Positions 43,912 through 52,748 of a stretch of 64,000 bases of DNA are shown here, one piece after another. The stretch is from assembly GCA_023388635.1 (NCBI GenBank), contig JAEWFW010000004.1:1-64000 (forward strand), written 5' to 3'. A program made the translations under genes and the position numbers. How positions within the stretch are numbered: position 1 is the stretch's first letter; every line of letters begins with the position of its first letter. The notes beneath the pieces are model-generated. The model made no database searches. It had not been told where the DNA came from and saw only the letters and a list, made by a program, of their open reading frames with translations. Source of the stretch: Bacillota bacterium. Lineage in GTDB: Bacteria; Bacillota; Bacilli; Desulfuribacillales; Desulfuribacillaceae.

Positions 43912-44358
43912 ATGATAAAAGATAAACTGATTAATTCTAAAAAAGGTATCACCTTCATTGAAATCCTTCTTTCTATTGTTTTGTTAGCAGTGATTGTTAC
44001 TCCCTTTTTGGGAATGTATACTCAGGCGGCAAAATCAAGTGGCAATTCGAAAGATATATTGGATGCTACCTATATGGCACAAAAAAATATGGAGCAAACC
44101 TACGCAATCAGCCAGTCTGAAAATTTCCAAAATGGTTTAGACATTTTGGAAGCGGATGGTTTTTCGAAGACACAAATTACCCCAGATAAAGAAGATTACA
44201 AATTTACGAAAACGATAGATAGTTATGATGTATCCATAGAGATATACACGGATGGATATACCGATGATTTAGTAAAAGTGCTTATTAAAATATATAACGG
44301 TACAAAGTTGGAAGTACAGATGGAGACAATTTTATTGTGGGAACATACAGGTGTTTAA
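43912..44358 (+). CDS. Minor pilin-like protein (PilV type)
   Basis: 148 residues. The leader ends in KKG and is followed by ITFIEILLSIVLLAVIVTPFLGMY, a type IV prepilin N-terminus with Glu at +5. The rest is a short, charged globular domain without recognised motifs. By position in the pilin block and the hydrophobic core it resembles PilV/PilI-type minor pilins that prime pilus assembly. AAGGAAGGG lies before the ATG. The gene and the next two are AT-rich relative to the rest of the operon. Confidence 0.8.
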   Translation: MIKDKLINSKKGITFIEILLSIVLLAVIVTPFLGMYTQAAKSSGNSKDILDATYMAQKNMEQTYAISQSENFQNGLDILEADGFSKTQITPDKEDYKFTKTIDSYDVSIEIYTDGYTDDLVKVLIKIYNGTKLEVQMETILLWEHTGV

Positions 44359-44361
44359 ACG

Positions 44362-44796
44362 ATGAACAAGTATATAAATAACGATAGAGGGGTCACTTTA
44401 ATTGAATTAATAATGTCTATTGCGATTATAGGTATAGTCATAATTGTAATTTTCTCAGTACTTTCATTTGGAGTAAAGAGTTTTACTACGCAAGCCGATA
44501 GCATTGAACATCAGTCCAATCTACGGCAGACGATGAGTCATATTACAAAGGAAATTAGAAAAGCGGATGGAGTGTCTAAAGAAGGTAGTATTTTGAAAAT
44601 AGAAAAAGGTAGTATTGAAGATGAATATAAACTAGATGGTCATATTCTAAAAAAAAATACAGATCAACTAGCGCAAGATATACAAAGTTTTGAAGTTGAA
44701 ATTGATGGAGATAAAGTCAAAATAACGATAATGAGTATACAAGGCAAGAATGGGCAAAATGAATCACTGTCTTCGGAAATTAATAGAAGAAAGTAG
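44362..44796 (+). CDS. Minor pilin-like protein (PilW/PilJ type)
   Basis: 144 residues. NDRG is followed by VTLIELIMSIAIIGIVIIVIFSVLSFGVKSF, a prepilin cleavage site with Glu at +5. The segment QSNLRQTMSHITKEIRKADGV matches the conserved helix of PilW-type minor pilins. The start codon is 3 bases after the preceding stop, and the site GATAGAGG is internal; no separate strong ribosome site is seen, so translational coupling is likely. Confidence 0.8.
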   Translation: MNKYINNDRGVTLIELIMSIAIIGIVIIVIFSVLSFGVKSFTTQADSIEHQSNLRQTMSHITKEIRKADGVSKEGSILKIEKGSIEDEYKLDGHILKKNTDQLAQDIQSFEVEIDGDKVKITIMSIQGKNGQNESLSSEINRRK

Positions 44797-44806
44797 GTAG
44801 TTAACT

Positions 44807-46327
44807 ATGAATAGCATAGTTAAATATTTAAGAAATCATACAGGGTCCACTTTGATGCTTACCTTGATTACGTTTGCGGTATTGGCGATTTTAGGCATGG
44901 TGATATTGACCATATCTACAAGCCATTTGAAAATGACAACTGCAGAAAGGGATTACCAAGCGGTGTATTATATCGCGGAAGCCGGTTTGAATCAGCGGTT
45001 GAGTGAAGTTAAAACAAAAATAGCAGAAATCTACGAAGAAACAACATCAGAAAGTGATTTTTTTCGTGAATTTAATGATTATATCAGTATGCCTACTGAA
45101 TCTATTGATTTTTTCGAATCTATAAACGGGCAGAAACCAGTTGCAACGGTAGAGATTGATAAGAATGATCTAACTAAATATACGATTAAGTCGACAGGGA
45201 AAATTGGAAATCATCAGCGATCTGTAATGAAGACTATAGAAGTGACTTGGATTCCTGAAAAAAATATATTGAATGACATGGCTGTGTTCTCCAATTCTAG
45301 AATTGCTTTAAATGGTGGGAAAATCAATGGAGATTTTGGAACAAACCTTACTGAACTTGGAGCAATTTCCATAGGGGATGGGAATCCTACTATTGAGAAC
45401 GGGAAAATATTCTTGGGACCTGGAGCGGACATGGAAATTATTACAAAACCTCATTGGTGGTATAAAGATGTATGGGAAGAAGAAAAAAAGAAGCGAGAGA
45501 AAGGAGAAGCTGATAGATTAATTAATAATATATATGAAACTAGAGAATACAAGCTACCTGAGTTTCCACAATTTCCATCCTTCGATATAATTCCTGATGA
45601 CACAATATATTATGATAGTAATTATCATAATGTTATACGTGGAGGAAAGTTAAATCTTTCAGGCAATCTTATTTATAGACTAAATCTGGATAAAAATTAT
45701 CATTTATCTGAGATAAAATTGATTAGTAACACTAACTTGTCTATTGATGTAGGCGATTCAGATAGAGAAATTGTTGTGGATCATCTAAATATAGAAAATG
45801 GACATATAAAAATTTTGGGAACAGGAAAGCTGACTATATACACGAAAGAGATTACAATGAATTCAAGTAGTACTATAAATCATGGAAGCAATTCTAGCAT
45901 TGACATAAAACGATTGAATATCTATGTCCAGGCCTCTACACCTGTTAAAACTATAACTTTTAGTGGAAATCAAAGAGTATCGGGTTCTATATATGCTGAA
46001 AATGCAAATTTTAATATAACTTCTAGTGCAGGTATTCAGGGGCATATAGTTACAGGAGGGAAGACTGTGCGGATTACAGGAAATGCAAGCGCACCTTCGA
46101 AATTGATATTTGCACCAAACGCTGACGTAACTGTGTCCGGAAGTGGGAAAATGGAAGGTACTATTATTTGTAATACATTTACCTCATCAGGTGGAGCGGA
46201 GATAAAGTTTAAGAAATTAGATGGGGAAATCCCATTTTTCTCCGATGGAGTTGGTGGAATAGGTAGTGGTGGTGTATCTCCTTCACTAGAAAACTTATTG
46301 AAAATGAAACCTACTAGAGAATTATAA
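44807..46327 (+). CDS. PilX-like minor pilin with large beta-rich C-terminal region
   Basis: 506 residues. The N-terminus resembles PilX: HTGSTLMLTLITFAVLAILGMVILTIS, then AERDYQAVYYIAEAGLNQRLSEV, where the YIAEAGLNQ motif is typical. Position +5 after the Gly is not Glu, which is usual for PilX. After residue about 150 comes a long stretch of short beta-strand-like repeats rich in Asn, Ser, Gly and Ile (about 165-480), suggestive of a beta-helix or bactofilin-like fold that could sit at the pilus tip. This exceeds the usual PilX length several-fold. Confidence 0.75.
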   Translation: MNSIVKYLRNHTGSTLMLTLITFAVLAILGMVILTISTSHLKMTTAERDYQAVYYIAEAGLNQRLSEVKTKIAEIYEETTSESDFFREFNDYISMPTESIDFFESINGQKPVATVEIDKNDLTKYTIKSTGKIGNHQRSVMKTIEVTWIPEKNILNDMAVFSNSRIALNGGKINGDFGTNLTELGAISIGDGNPTIENGKIFLGPGADMEIITKPHWWYKDVWEEEKKKREKGEADRLINNIYETREYKLPEFPQFPSFDIIPDDTIYYDSNYHNVIRGGKLNLSGNLIYRLNLDKNYHLSEIKLISNTNLSIDVGDSDREIVVDHLNIENGHIKILGTGKLTIYTKEITMNSSSTINHGSNSSIDIKRLNIYVQASTPVKTITFSGNQRVSGSIYAENANFNITSSAGIQGHIVTGGKTVRITGNASAPSKLIFAPNADVTVSGSGKMEGTIICNTFTSSGGAEIKFKKLDGEIPFFSDGVGGIGSGGVSPSLENLLKMKPTREL

Positions 46328-46356
46328 TTATAGAAGTCAGATCAAGGAGGGGTACA

Positions 46357-47985
46357 TTGAAGTCTCTTATCCCATTTACATTAAATAAAGAACTGCTAGC
46401 AATCGATTTCGGTAACCATAGCATTAAAATCATAGTGGGCAAATTAGATAAGGGCAAGGTGATTGCGTCAAAGGCGATCACGTTGCCAATTTCGCATGAG
46501 TACTATGCGGATGGTAGGATTCTCAACGTAGACGGGCTAAAGGATGCGATTGGGAAGGCACTGAAAGAACATAAAATTTCCGCGAAGTCCGTTATCTGTA
46601 CCTTAGAAAGTACGTTTGTCATTACTCGTGAAATCATCCTGCCGGCAGTGCAGAAAGAGGATTTATATGAGATGGTTCAGTATGAGATTGGCGAGCTTCT
46701 GCCGAATGAATCAAATCAATATGTCATCCAGCATAAAATTGTCGAAGAATTTGTCGATGAGGGCGTTAACAAGTACCGCTTGTTGGTCGCCGCTTTGCCG
46801 GCTGAAATCGCTTCGGGATTTTTTAAGCTGATTGAATCGTTGGATTTGACACCAGTCGCGTTGAATCTCCATTCGATCGTCATCGGTGCGCTTTTGCATG
46901 GTCAGACCATTGTGAATGGCAGAGAAGTGGTTGGTGACAAAGCAGTCGCGATTGTCGACCTTGGGTATAATCAGATCAATGTGGTCATTGTGGAAAATGG
47001 AGTATATAAATTTAGCAGAATCATTAACGCCGGAGCGTCCAATATTCCTGATCATGCGGTGGGTGAAGCGGACATGTATCAGGGCTTTCAGGAGGCTGCG
47101 GCTACCAGTCATTCTACTTTTAATGTAGAAAATGCGAGTATGAACGATGTCGTCAAAATGAATGTAGACTTTTGGTTTGATGAAATTAACCGCGTGTTTA
47201 AATATTACACGAGCAGAAGTCAGGAAAATGTAATTTCCAAAATTCTGATCTACGGCGGCGGTTCTTGTTTCGGCGGACTGGCGAATTATATGGGCGATGT
47301 ATTGCAAATTCCTGTGACGCGTGTCGATCATGTGGATCATGTGGAATTGCATGAACGATCGGGCAGTTATCCATTGTTTCTCAATACCGTTGCCGCGATT
47401 GTCGGGGCGAATAAAGACGAGGCGGGAGTATTCAACTTTTTTCAGCCGTATATTAAGGAACCGGAAAAGACGAATGTCAAACGCTTGGCTGTGTTAAGTC
47501 TGGCAACGGTCATAGGTTTTTATCTGGTATTCTACCCAGCGTATTTGTATATGGAAACGAAATCTCTTAAAAATGAGATTGCTTCATTACAGCAAGTCAT
47601 AGAATCTCCTGAAAACCTGCAAAGAGTGCAGGTGATTGAAGGGAAAGAAGAGCATTTGCAGACGCTGTTGATGCGGCAGGAGTTTTTGCATGAGCTTGAT
47701 TTGGAATTGCAAAGTAAGGAAAAGATTGACGATCTGTTATTTCGCAATCTCCATTTGACGGTACCTGACGGGGTGTATTTTAATACGGTGACACTGGATA
47801 ACCAGCAAATCAATATAAGTGGGCATGCGATCGACCGGATGGTCATCGCGCAAATGGAATATAATTTGCGCCAATCTGCTTATTTTGATCAGGTTTTTGT
47901 GTCGGATATTGTGGAAGCAGAAGGTCAGTGTACGTTTTCTGTTACGTTTGCTATGAAGGATGTGATATCTGATGACGCTCAATAA
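46357..47985 (+). CDS. PilM-PilN fusion protein
   Basis: 542 residues starting at TTG 46357 behind AAGGAGGGG. Residues 1-370 are an actin-like PilM: LAIDFGNHSIKIIVGKL, VICTLESTFVITREIILPA, AIVDLGYNQINVVIVENG and ILIYGGGSCFGGLANYM. After FNFFQPYIKEPE a membrane helix (about 375-398) leads to a coiled coil and a ferredoxin-like domain (about 440-540) as in PilN. PilM and PilN are normally separate proteins joined by the PilN N-terminal peptide. The 3' end overlaps the PilO gene by 14 bases. Confidence 0.88.
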   Translation: MKSLIPFTLNKELLAIDFGNHSIKIIVGKLDKGKVIASKAITLPISHEYYADGRILNVDGLKDAIGKALKEHKISAKSVICTLESTFVITREIILPAVQKEDLYEMVQYEIGELLPNESNQYVIQHKIVEEFVDEGVNKYRLLVAALPAEIASGFFKLIESLDLTPVALNLHSIVIGALLHGQTIVNGREVVGDKAVAIVDLGYNQINVVIVENGVYKFSRIINAGASNIPDHAVGEADMYQGFQEAAATSHSTFNVENASMNDVVKMNVDFWFDEINRVFKYYTSRSQENVISKILIYGGGSCFGGLANYMGDVLQIPVTRVDHVDHVELHERSGSYPLFLNTVAAIVGANKDEAGVFNFFQPYIKEPEKTNVKRLAVLSLATVIGFYLVFYPAYLYMETKSLKNEIASLQQVIESPENLQRVQVIEGKEEHLQTLLMRQEFLHELDLELQSKEKIDDLLFRNLHLTVPDGVYFNTVTLDNQQINISGHAIDRMVIAQMEYNLRQSAYFDQVFVSDIVEAEGQCTFSVTFAMKDVISDDAQ

Positions 47986-49270
47986 GCGCGAAAGAAATTT
48001 ACTATTGTTATTGGCGGTTATCGTTCTAGCATTCGTGTATTATCAATTTTTGATGACACCGTTGCGTGCGAGTTTACAAGAATTGCAAACAGACAAACAG
48101 TTACAGGAAGAAAAATATAATGCTATGCAGCAGGTTTTTAGTAAAGAAGCGCCGTTAGATAAGCAAATTGCCGCTGCCAATGAAGGCAGTAAGCTGCTTG
48201 CCACCGATTTGTTCGGCGCATTGACACAAGAAGATATTATGGTATTGTTCTATGACTTATTGAGCGAGGGAAATATTGAGTTAGCGCAGCTTAATTTTAC
48301 TGAGCCGCGCATTCAGGTGAGCACCAGCGAGCAAGCTGCACAGCAGGAAGAAGCAAACGAGCAGGATTTTGCAAAAGTCTATTCGTTGCAACTGCGTTAC
48401 AAGGCTGCGTATCAAGATTTGGTAGACTTTTTGCAGGCAATTCGTGAATATGAAAGACGGATCACGGTCAGCAATATGCAGCTATCGGATATCAGCGACG
48501 GCGTGTTGACGGGCGATATCGCATTTGATTTTTACAGCGTGCCGTATGTCGATCAGTATTTCCCAGAGCGGGCGAATCTACTGGCGGCGAAGCAATTTGA
48601 GATTGATAGAATTAAATTGGAGAATCCGTTTATTTTCTTTAAACCGGAGGAAGTAATTGTGGAAGAGGTGAACCCGTATCCTGATTGGTCGCCTAATCCG
48701 TATCCTTGGGAGGGCAATGAAGAGTCTAAAGAACCGGAAGAAGAACCGGTTATTGAAAATTGGACGACATTATATGGTTTTGCCGATCAGCGTTATTTCT
48801 TTGTAGGCAATCCGCGGGAGGTTTATGGTTCTGTCACGCCGGAGAAGCAAGCTGCCAAAGGCAAGTCATCGGCGAAGCTACAGTACGACTTTTTGCGGGG
48901 GCGGGACTACAGTGCGGCGAATTTAGTGTTTGACGGCGATGCGGTGCAGATTGCGCGCCAGCCGGAGTTTTTGGGAATGTCGATTTACGCATATGAAACG
49001 AACAACCATAAGATCGGTTTGATCGTCATCGACAGTGCTGGACGTCAGTATAAGGTGCCACTGGCTGACAAAGTCGATTGGTCGGGCTGGCAAACGATAA
49101 AAACAAAGTTGCCGGTCGAGGTCACGTATCCGGCGATTGTCCAGCGCATCTATATCGAGAGTCATGAAGTGTCGGGCAAGCTGAATGGAAGTTTCTTATT
49201 TGATACAGTGGAAGTTCTGTATCCTGACATGATATCTGGAAACGGCGAACAGGCAATGAAAAATGAGTAA
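47972..49270 (+). CDS. PilO-like protein with extra C-terminal beta-sandwich domain
   Basis: 432 residues. A membrane helix (about 10-28), a coiled coil and a ferredoxin-like region (about 75-195) are the PilO layout. A Glu/Pro-rich linker (about 215-262) then leads to a C-terminal domain (about 265-420) reading WTTLYGFADQRYFFVGNPREVYGS..., KSSAKLQYDF, FLGMSIYAYETNN and IYIESHEVSGKLNGSFLFDTVEVLYP. This is the pattern of a galactose-binding-like jelly roll, which is absent from standard PilO. PilM, PilN and PilO align the inner-membrane pilus machine; the extra domain would face outward. Confidence 0.8.
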   Translation: MTLNKRERNLLLLLAVIVLAFVYYQFLMTPLRASLQELQTDKQLQEEKYNAMQQVFSKEAPLDKQIAAANEGSKLLATDLFGALTQEDIMVLFYDLLSEGNIELAQLNFTEPRIQVSTSEQAAQQEEANEQDFAKVYSLQLRYKAAYQDLVDFLQAIREYERRITVSNMQLSDISDGVLTGDIAFDFYSVPYVDQYFPERANLLAAKQFEIDRIKLENPFIFFKPEEVIVEEVNPYPDWSPNPYPWEGNEESKEPEEEPVIENWTTLYGFADQRYFFVGNPREVYGSVTPEKQAAKGKSSAKLQYDFLRGRDYSAANLVFDGDAVQIARQPEFLGMSIYAYETNNHKIGLIVIDSAGRQYKVPLADKVDWSGWQTIKTKLPVEVTYPAIVQRIYIESHEVSGKLNGSFLFDTVEVLYPDMISGNGEQAMKNE

Positions 49271-49299
49271 TTGATTGGGAGATAGGAGGTGGATGTATT

Positions 49300-51165
49300 T
49301 TGTATAGGATGCAAAGGAGATGTAGGAAGCATAAAAGTTATAAAAAATACAAGAAGTATGTGGTAATTTGTCTGGCAATGCTGATGTTCATGCCGTTCAT
49401 CTTGTCGAATGCGACGGAGGTTTTTGCCAATCAGGATGAGGATCAAATCCGCGGATATAATGATGGATACAAAGCGGGAGAAGATCAAGGGAAATCCACT
49501 GGACATTACGACAGAATGCGGAACCGCAGTGAAGATTGGGAGCGCGAATATAATGCGGTGTTGCCGAAATTAAATCGAGAGTACGATCTTGATACGCAAT
49601 CATCGACATACAAAATATATTTTCGTGAAGGATTCAAGGATGCGTTTCCCACTGCCTATAAAACAAGTTATCAGGATATGAAATTAGAAACCGGTTTGAC
49701 TCCCAAGGAGCAAGGGGAACTCCATGGAACTTTTTTCGGTAAGCTATCAGGGGAAGTACAAGGACGCAAAGACTATAATAGCAATCTGGCAAGTAATTGG
49801 GGGCGCGATTTCCCTAGCAATGATCAGATCATCCAGCTCTTTGGCTTGCGCAACGACGACAAAGAGTACCGTGAAGCGTTCTTGGAAAAGTATAAAGAAG
49901 GATACAAAGAGCACTACGAACATCAGTACAGAATGGCGAATTATGACAATCACCGGGTCAATAAAGAGCAGGGGATAGCCCATGGAATTGAGGCGGGTAA
50001 TCTCGCCGGAGGATTTATGAGTGCCAAGTACCGTCTGGAAGGTGTCCGAAATGATTGGCAAGAAGCCAGAAAAATTTATATCAGTACATATCCATTGGAT
50101 GAGACATATTCGCTGTTAAAGGAATCGGCGGAATACCGTCAGGGCTTTATAGAGGGCTTTACCGAAGGGTTTAAGTTGAAGTTTACGGCGGCATATCAGG
50201 ATTCGAACATGACGGCGAATAAAGAGAATGTCAATTACAAGACGGTTTCTATGTTTGAGGAGCAGATTGCTTATAAAGAAACAGTCATTGACTATGTCAG
50301 TGGTGCAGAAGCTAAACGGCAGGTGACGCTGGCGAATTTGCAATTCGCACCGGGTACGATTTACCGCAATACGTTGATTGGTTTAACGAAAGAGGAAGGC
50401 AGCTTTGACAAAGTCAGCCATAATTATTATCAGGTGAATGAAGTGTTTGAGGTCCATGTCGTCAACAACGAGCAGCGTGTACTGCTGAATAAGCCGGTTG
50501 TGTTGAGTTTTGATTTCTATGGAAGTGAGCGTGCCGGCATTTATCAGTTGCTTAACGGGCAGTGGGTATACCAGAATAGCACCTATAATTATGAGACGCA
50601 CCAATTGTCTGCGGAGATTCCGGCGGGGGCGTTCACAGGCGGAAAATATGCCATTTTCATTGATGACCGCTATAGAGAGTTGCGCGATATATCGATGCAT
50701 TGGGCAAAAGATGAATTGTACACGTATTTGCGGAGACATTATATCGAAGGTGACGGATCGCAGAATTTCATGCCACAGCAGGAAATCACCCGAGGCGATT
50801 TGCTGGTTCTATTGTCAAAGGTCGACAAGTGGAAGTTGGCAGACGATCAACAAGCAATTTCCGGGCTGGCAGATCATGCGCAATTGGGCTCTTACGCGAA
50901 GGTTGTCAATTATGTGCTGGCGAATGGGATTATGAAGCCTGGGGCGGACAATCGTTTTGATGTCAACAGCAAAGTCCCGTATTGGGAATTAGAACAAATT
51001 ATCAGTGACGTAATGGGGCAAAGTTTCTCATGGAATGAGATTGCCGACAAAATGATGCACGAAAAATATACGCGCTCACAAAGTGTCAAGGATACAAATG
51101 CCAAACTGACGCGCGGCGAAGCGGTGTATATGTTGCATGAGTTAGAAAAAATGCGCAGAATGTAA
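49300..51165 (+). CDS. Secreted SLH-domain protein with Gly-Tyr/Phe repeats
   Basis: 621 residues. A signal peptide (basic start, hydrophobic CLAMLMFMPFIL, cleavage near FANQ) precedes repeats of the form GYxxGYxxG or EGFKxxF: GYNDGYKAGEDQG, YFREGFKDAF, EKYKEGYKEHY, QGFIEGFTEGF (about 50-300). A middle domain (about 310-460) is unassigned. Three S-layer homology modules end the protein (about 465-620; DISMHWAKDELYTYLRRHYIEG, YVLANGIMKPG, KLTRGEAVYMLHEL), which would anchor it to wall polymers. TTG 49300 follows AGGAGGTGG at 7 bases. It ends the pilus operon and may fix or guide pili through the wall. Confidence 0.85.
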   Translation: MYRMQRRCRKHKSYKKYKKYVVICLAMLMFMPFILSNATEVFANQDEDQIRGYNDGYKAGEDQGKSTGHYDRMRNRSEDWEREYNAVLPKLNREYDLDTQSSTYKIYFREGFKDAFPTAYKTSYQDMKLETGLTPKEQGELHGTFFGKLSGEVQGRKDYNSNLASNWGRDFPSNDQIIQLFGLRNDDKEYREAFLEKYKEGYKEHYEHQYRMANYDNHRVNKEQGIAHGIEAGNLAGGFMSAKYRLEGVRNDWQEARKIYISTYPLDETYSLLKESAEYRQGFIEGFTEGFKLKFTAAYQDSNMTANKENVNYKTVSMFEEQIAYKETVIDYVSGAEAKRQVTLANLQFAPGTIYRNTLIGLTKEEGSFDKVSHNYYQVNEVFEVHVVNNEQRVLLNKPVVLSFDFYGSERAGIYQLLNGQWVYQNSTYNYETHQLSAEIPAGAFTGGKYAIFIDDRYRELRDISMHWAKDELYTYLRRHYIEGDGSQNFMPQQEITRGDLLVLLSKVDKWKLADDQQAISGLADHAQLGSYAKVVNYVLANGIMKPGADNRFDVNSKVPYWELEQIISDVMGQSFSWNEIADKMMHEKYTRSQSVKDTNAKLTRGEAVYMLHELEKMRRM

Positions 51166-51175
51166 TGGAATTCGG

Positions 51176-51223
51176 GCATGATTGCAAACTACAATTTGAG
51201 TAGTTTGCAATCGTGCTTTTTTT
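51176..51223 (+). terminator. Terminator of the type IV pilus operon
   Basis: The 17-base arm 51176-51192 pairs with 51200-51216 with a single G-T pair, followed by seven T. Confidence 0.95.
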
Positions 51224-51325
51224 ATCGGATAACAACTTGATTTAGACTTTAGAGTGACCAAATTGCGATTTAAAATCACCATTTTGATAAAAATTATCGA
51301 AAAATGTATATTTAAATCGATGATA

Positions 51326-51334
51326 TGCTATAAT
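51326..51334 (+). promoter_or_regulatory. Extended -10 promoter of the ATPase-TOPRIM pair
   Basis: TGCTATAAT at 51326-51334 is a TGnTATAAT extended -10. No good -35 stands 16-18 bases upstream. Confidence 0.55.
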
Positions 51335-51339
51335 GAATA

Positions 51340-51420
51340 AACAGAGTTCCAGGGAATTAACGCCACTTGAGCCTCAAAGTCTTTAGCGGCGGTTAGCCAT
51401 CGGGTACACGGTTTACATTA
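51340..51420 (+). other. GC-rich leader of the ATPase-TOPRIM pair, possibly structured
   Basis: The leader between the -10 box and the ribosome site is far more GC-rich than the surrounding intergenic DNA. AACGCC (51359-51364) can pair with GGCGGTT (51388-51394, one bulge) around a TTG/CAA inner hairpin, and CCATCGGGTACACGG follows. No terminator or known riboswitch class was recognised. Confidence 0.4.
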
Positions 51421-51434
51421 AGGAGGTGTTCATA

Positions 51435-52748
51435 ATGGAACAATATGATGTGAAAGTTGTCTCACTTACAATGAAAAATATTAAAAATGTTCGATATGGC
51501 GAAATTGACTTGGATATGAATAAGGACGACATATTGGACACACAAGTTGTCGGGTTTTATGGACAAAACGGGTCAGGGAAAACGGCGGTCGTCGAAGCAT
51601 TTTACATCTTGCAATTGCTTTTACTGGGCAGTGAATTACCTTTTAAAGATAAGCGCTTAATTTATGCGGGCGAAAAAAGTTTATCACTCGCTTTCGAGTT
51701 CATGATTAAAAATGATAGTCAATTATACAAAATGATGTACGAAGTCGAGTTAGAGTACGATGGTAACCGGATGGTGGTGAAATCGGAGCGGGTAAGGGCG
51801 AAGGAAAAATCCTATAGAAAAATGTTTGTTTACCATCGTGACGAGCAGAGTCCAATTGAATTAAGACGCATACCGAGTAAAGATGTCGAAATCGTCTTAG
51901 GTGGGATTAAATTATTATCCCAAGAAATCAGAGGCTCATTATTTTTCAGCAAAATTGTCTATGGTCAATCGGAAAAAATCTTTAATGGCATTGACTTGCT
52001 TATTTATCGTGTGATCAAGGATCAATTTTCTAAGAAGCTGGTTGTCATTAAAAATTTGCAAGAAGGGGTATTCCCTTCGTATGTTTTCCACGATTTCGGT
52101 TCGAGTCCGCTAGAAAACAGTACTTACATGCTTACAGACTCACTCAGTCTATCGAAACAGCAATATCAGCAGCTTGCTCGGATGATCGAACGAAACAATC
52201 TGGTCATCGGTGTGGTTATTCCCGGATTGAAAGTCGAATTGAGGAATATGGGTGCGACGACACTGAGCAATGGAGAGATCGGTGTGCGTGCGGAATTCGT
52301 ATCTTTGAAGGGGAAAATTGCGTTGCCGTTGAGTACCGAGTCAGCGGGTACGTTGAAATTATTTGCGGTGACAACTTCTCTGCTTGCTGCTTTTCATGAC
52401 TCGTCGGCTTGCGTAGTAATCGATGAATTAGATGCGGGAGTATTTGAATATCTGCTCGGAGAACTGATGGAAATACTGCAAAAACATATTAAAGGGCAAC
52501 TGTTTTTCACGTCACACAACTTGCGTGTGTTAGAAAAATTGCTGCCGCAGACGATATGGTTCACAACGACAAATGAGAACAATCGTTATATTAAGTTTAA
52601 AAATATCCAGAAGAATAATAATATGCGAAATGTGTATTTGCGAACTGTGCTGGTTGGCGGTCAATCCGAATTTTTGTATGAAGAGACCAATCCGACAAAA
52701 ATCGTTAGATCCTTTATAGAAGCGGGGATTGATGAGGATGAAGAATAG
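51435..52748 (+). CDS. ABC/AAA-type ATPase of a two-gene ATPase-TOPRIM system
   Basis: 437 residues. Walker A is GQNGSGKT at 43-50. The middle is poorly conserved. A signature-like STESAGTLKLFAV precedes Walker B CVVIDELDAG (Asp330, Glu331), and FFTSHNLRVLE provides the His switch. This is the layout of the AAA15/OLD-like ATPases found in RloA, AriA of PARIS and related defence or toxin systems, here without its own TOPRIM domain. ATG 51435 is 6 bases after AAGGAGGTG. It overlaps the TOPRIM gene. Its target is unknown; a housekeeping role is not excluded. Confidence 0.8.
   Translation: MEQYDVKVVSLTMKNIKNVRYGEIDLDMNKDDILDTQVVGFYGQNGSGKTAVVEAFYILQLLLLGSELPFKDKRLIYAGEKSLSLAFEFMIKNDSQLYKMMYEVELEYDGNRMVVKSERVRAKEKSYRKMFVYHRDEQSPIELRRIPSKDVEIVLGGIKLLSQEIRGSLFFSKIVYGQSEKIFNGIDLLIYRVIKDQFSKKLVVIKNLQEGVFPSYVFHDFGSSPLENSTYMLTDSLSLSKQQYQQLARMIERNNLVIGVVIPGLKVELRNMGATTLSNGEIGVRAEFVSLKGKIALPLSTESAGTLKLFAVTTSLLAAFHDSSACVVIDELDAGVFEYLLGELMEILQKHIKGQLFFTSHNLRVLEKLLPQTIWFTTTNENNRYIKFKNIQKNNNMRNVYLRTVLVGGQSEFLYEETNPTKIVRSFIEAGIDEDEE

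Noticed and set aside
46711..47352. 213-codon antisense frame under the PilM-PilN gene
   Set aside because: Shadow of a strongly supported coding region; composition His/Ile/Arg-rich and no ribosome site or family motif.
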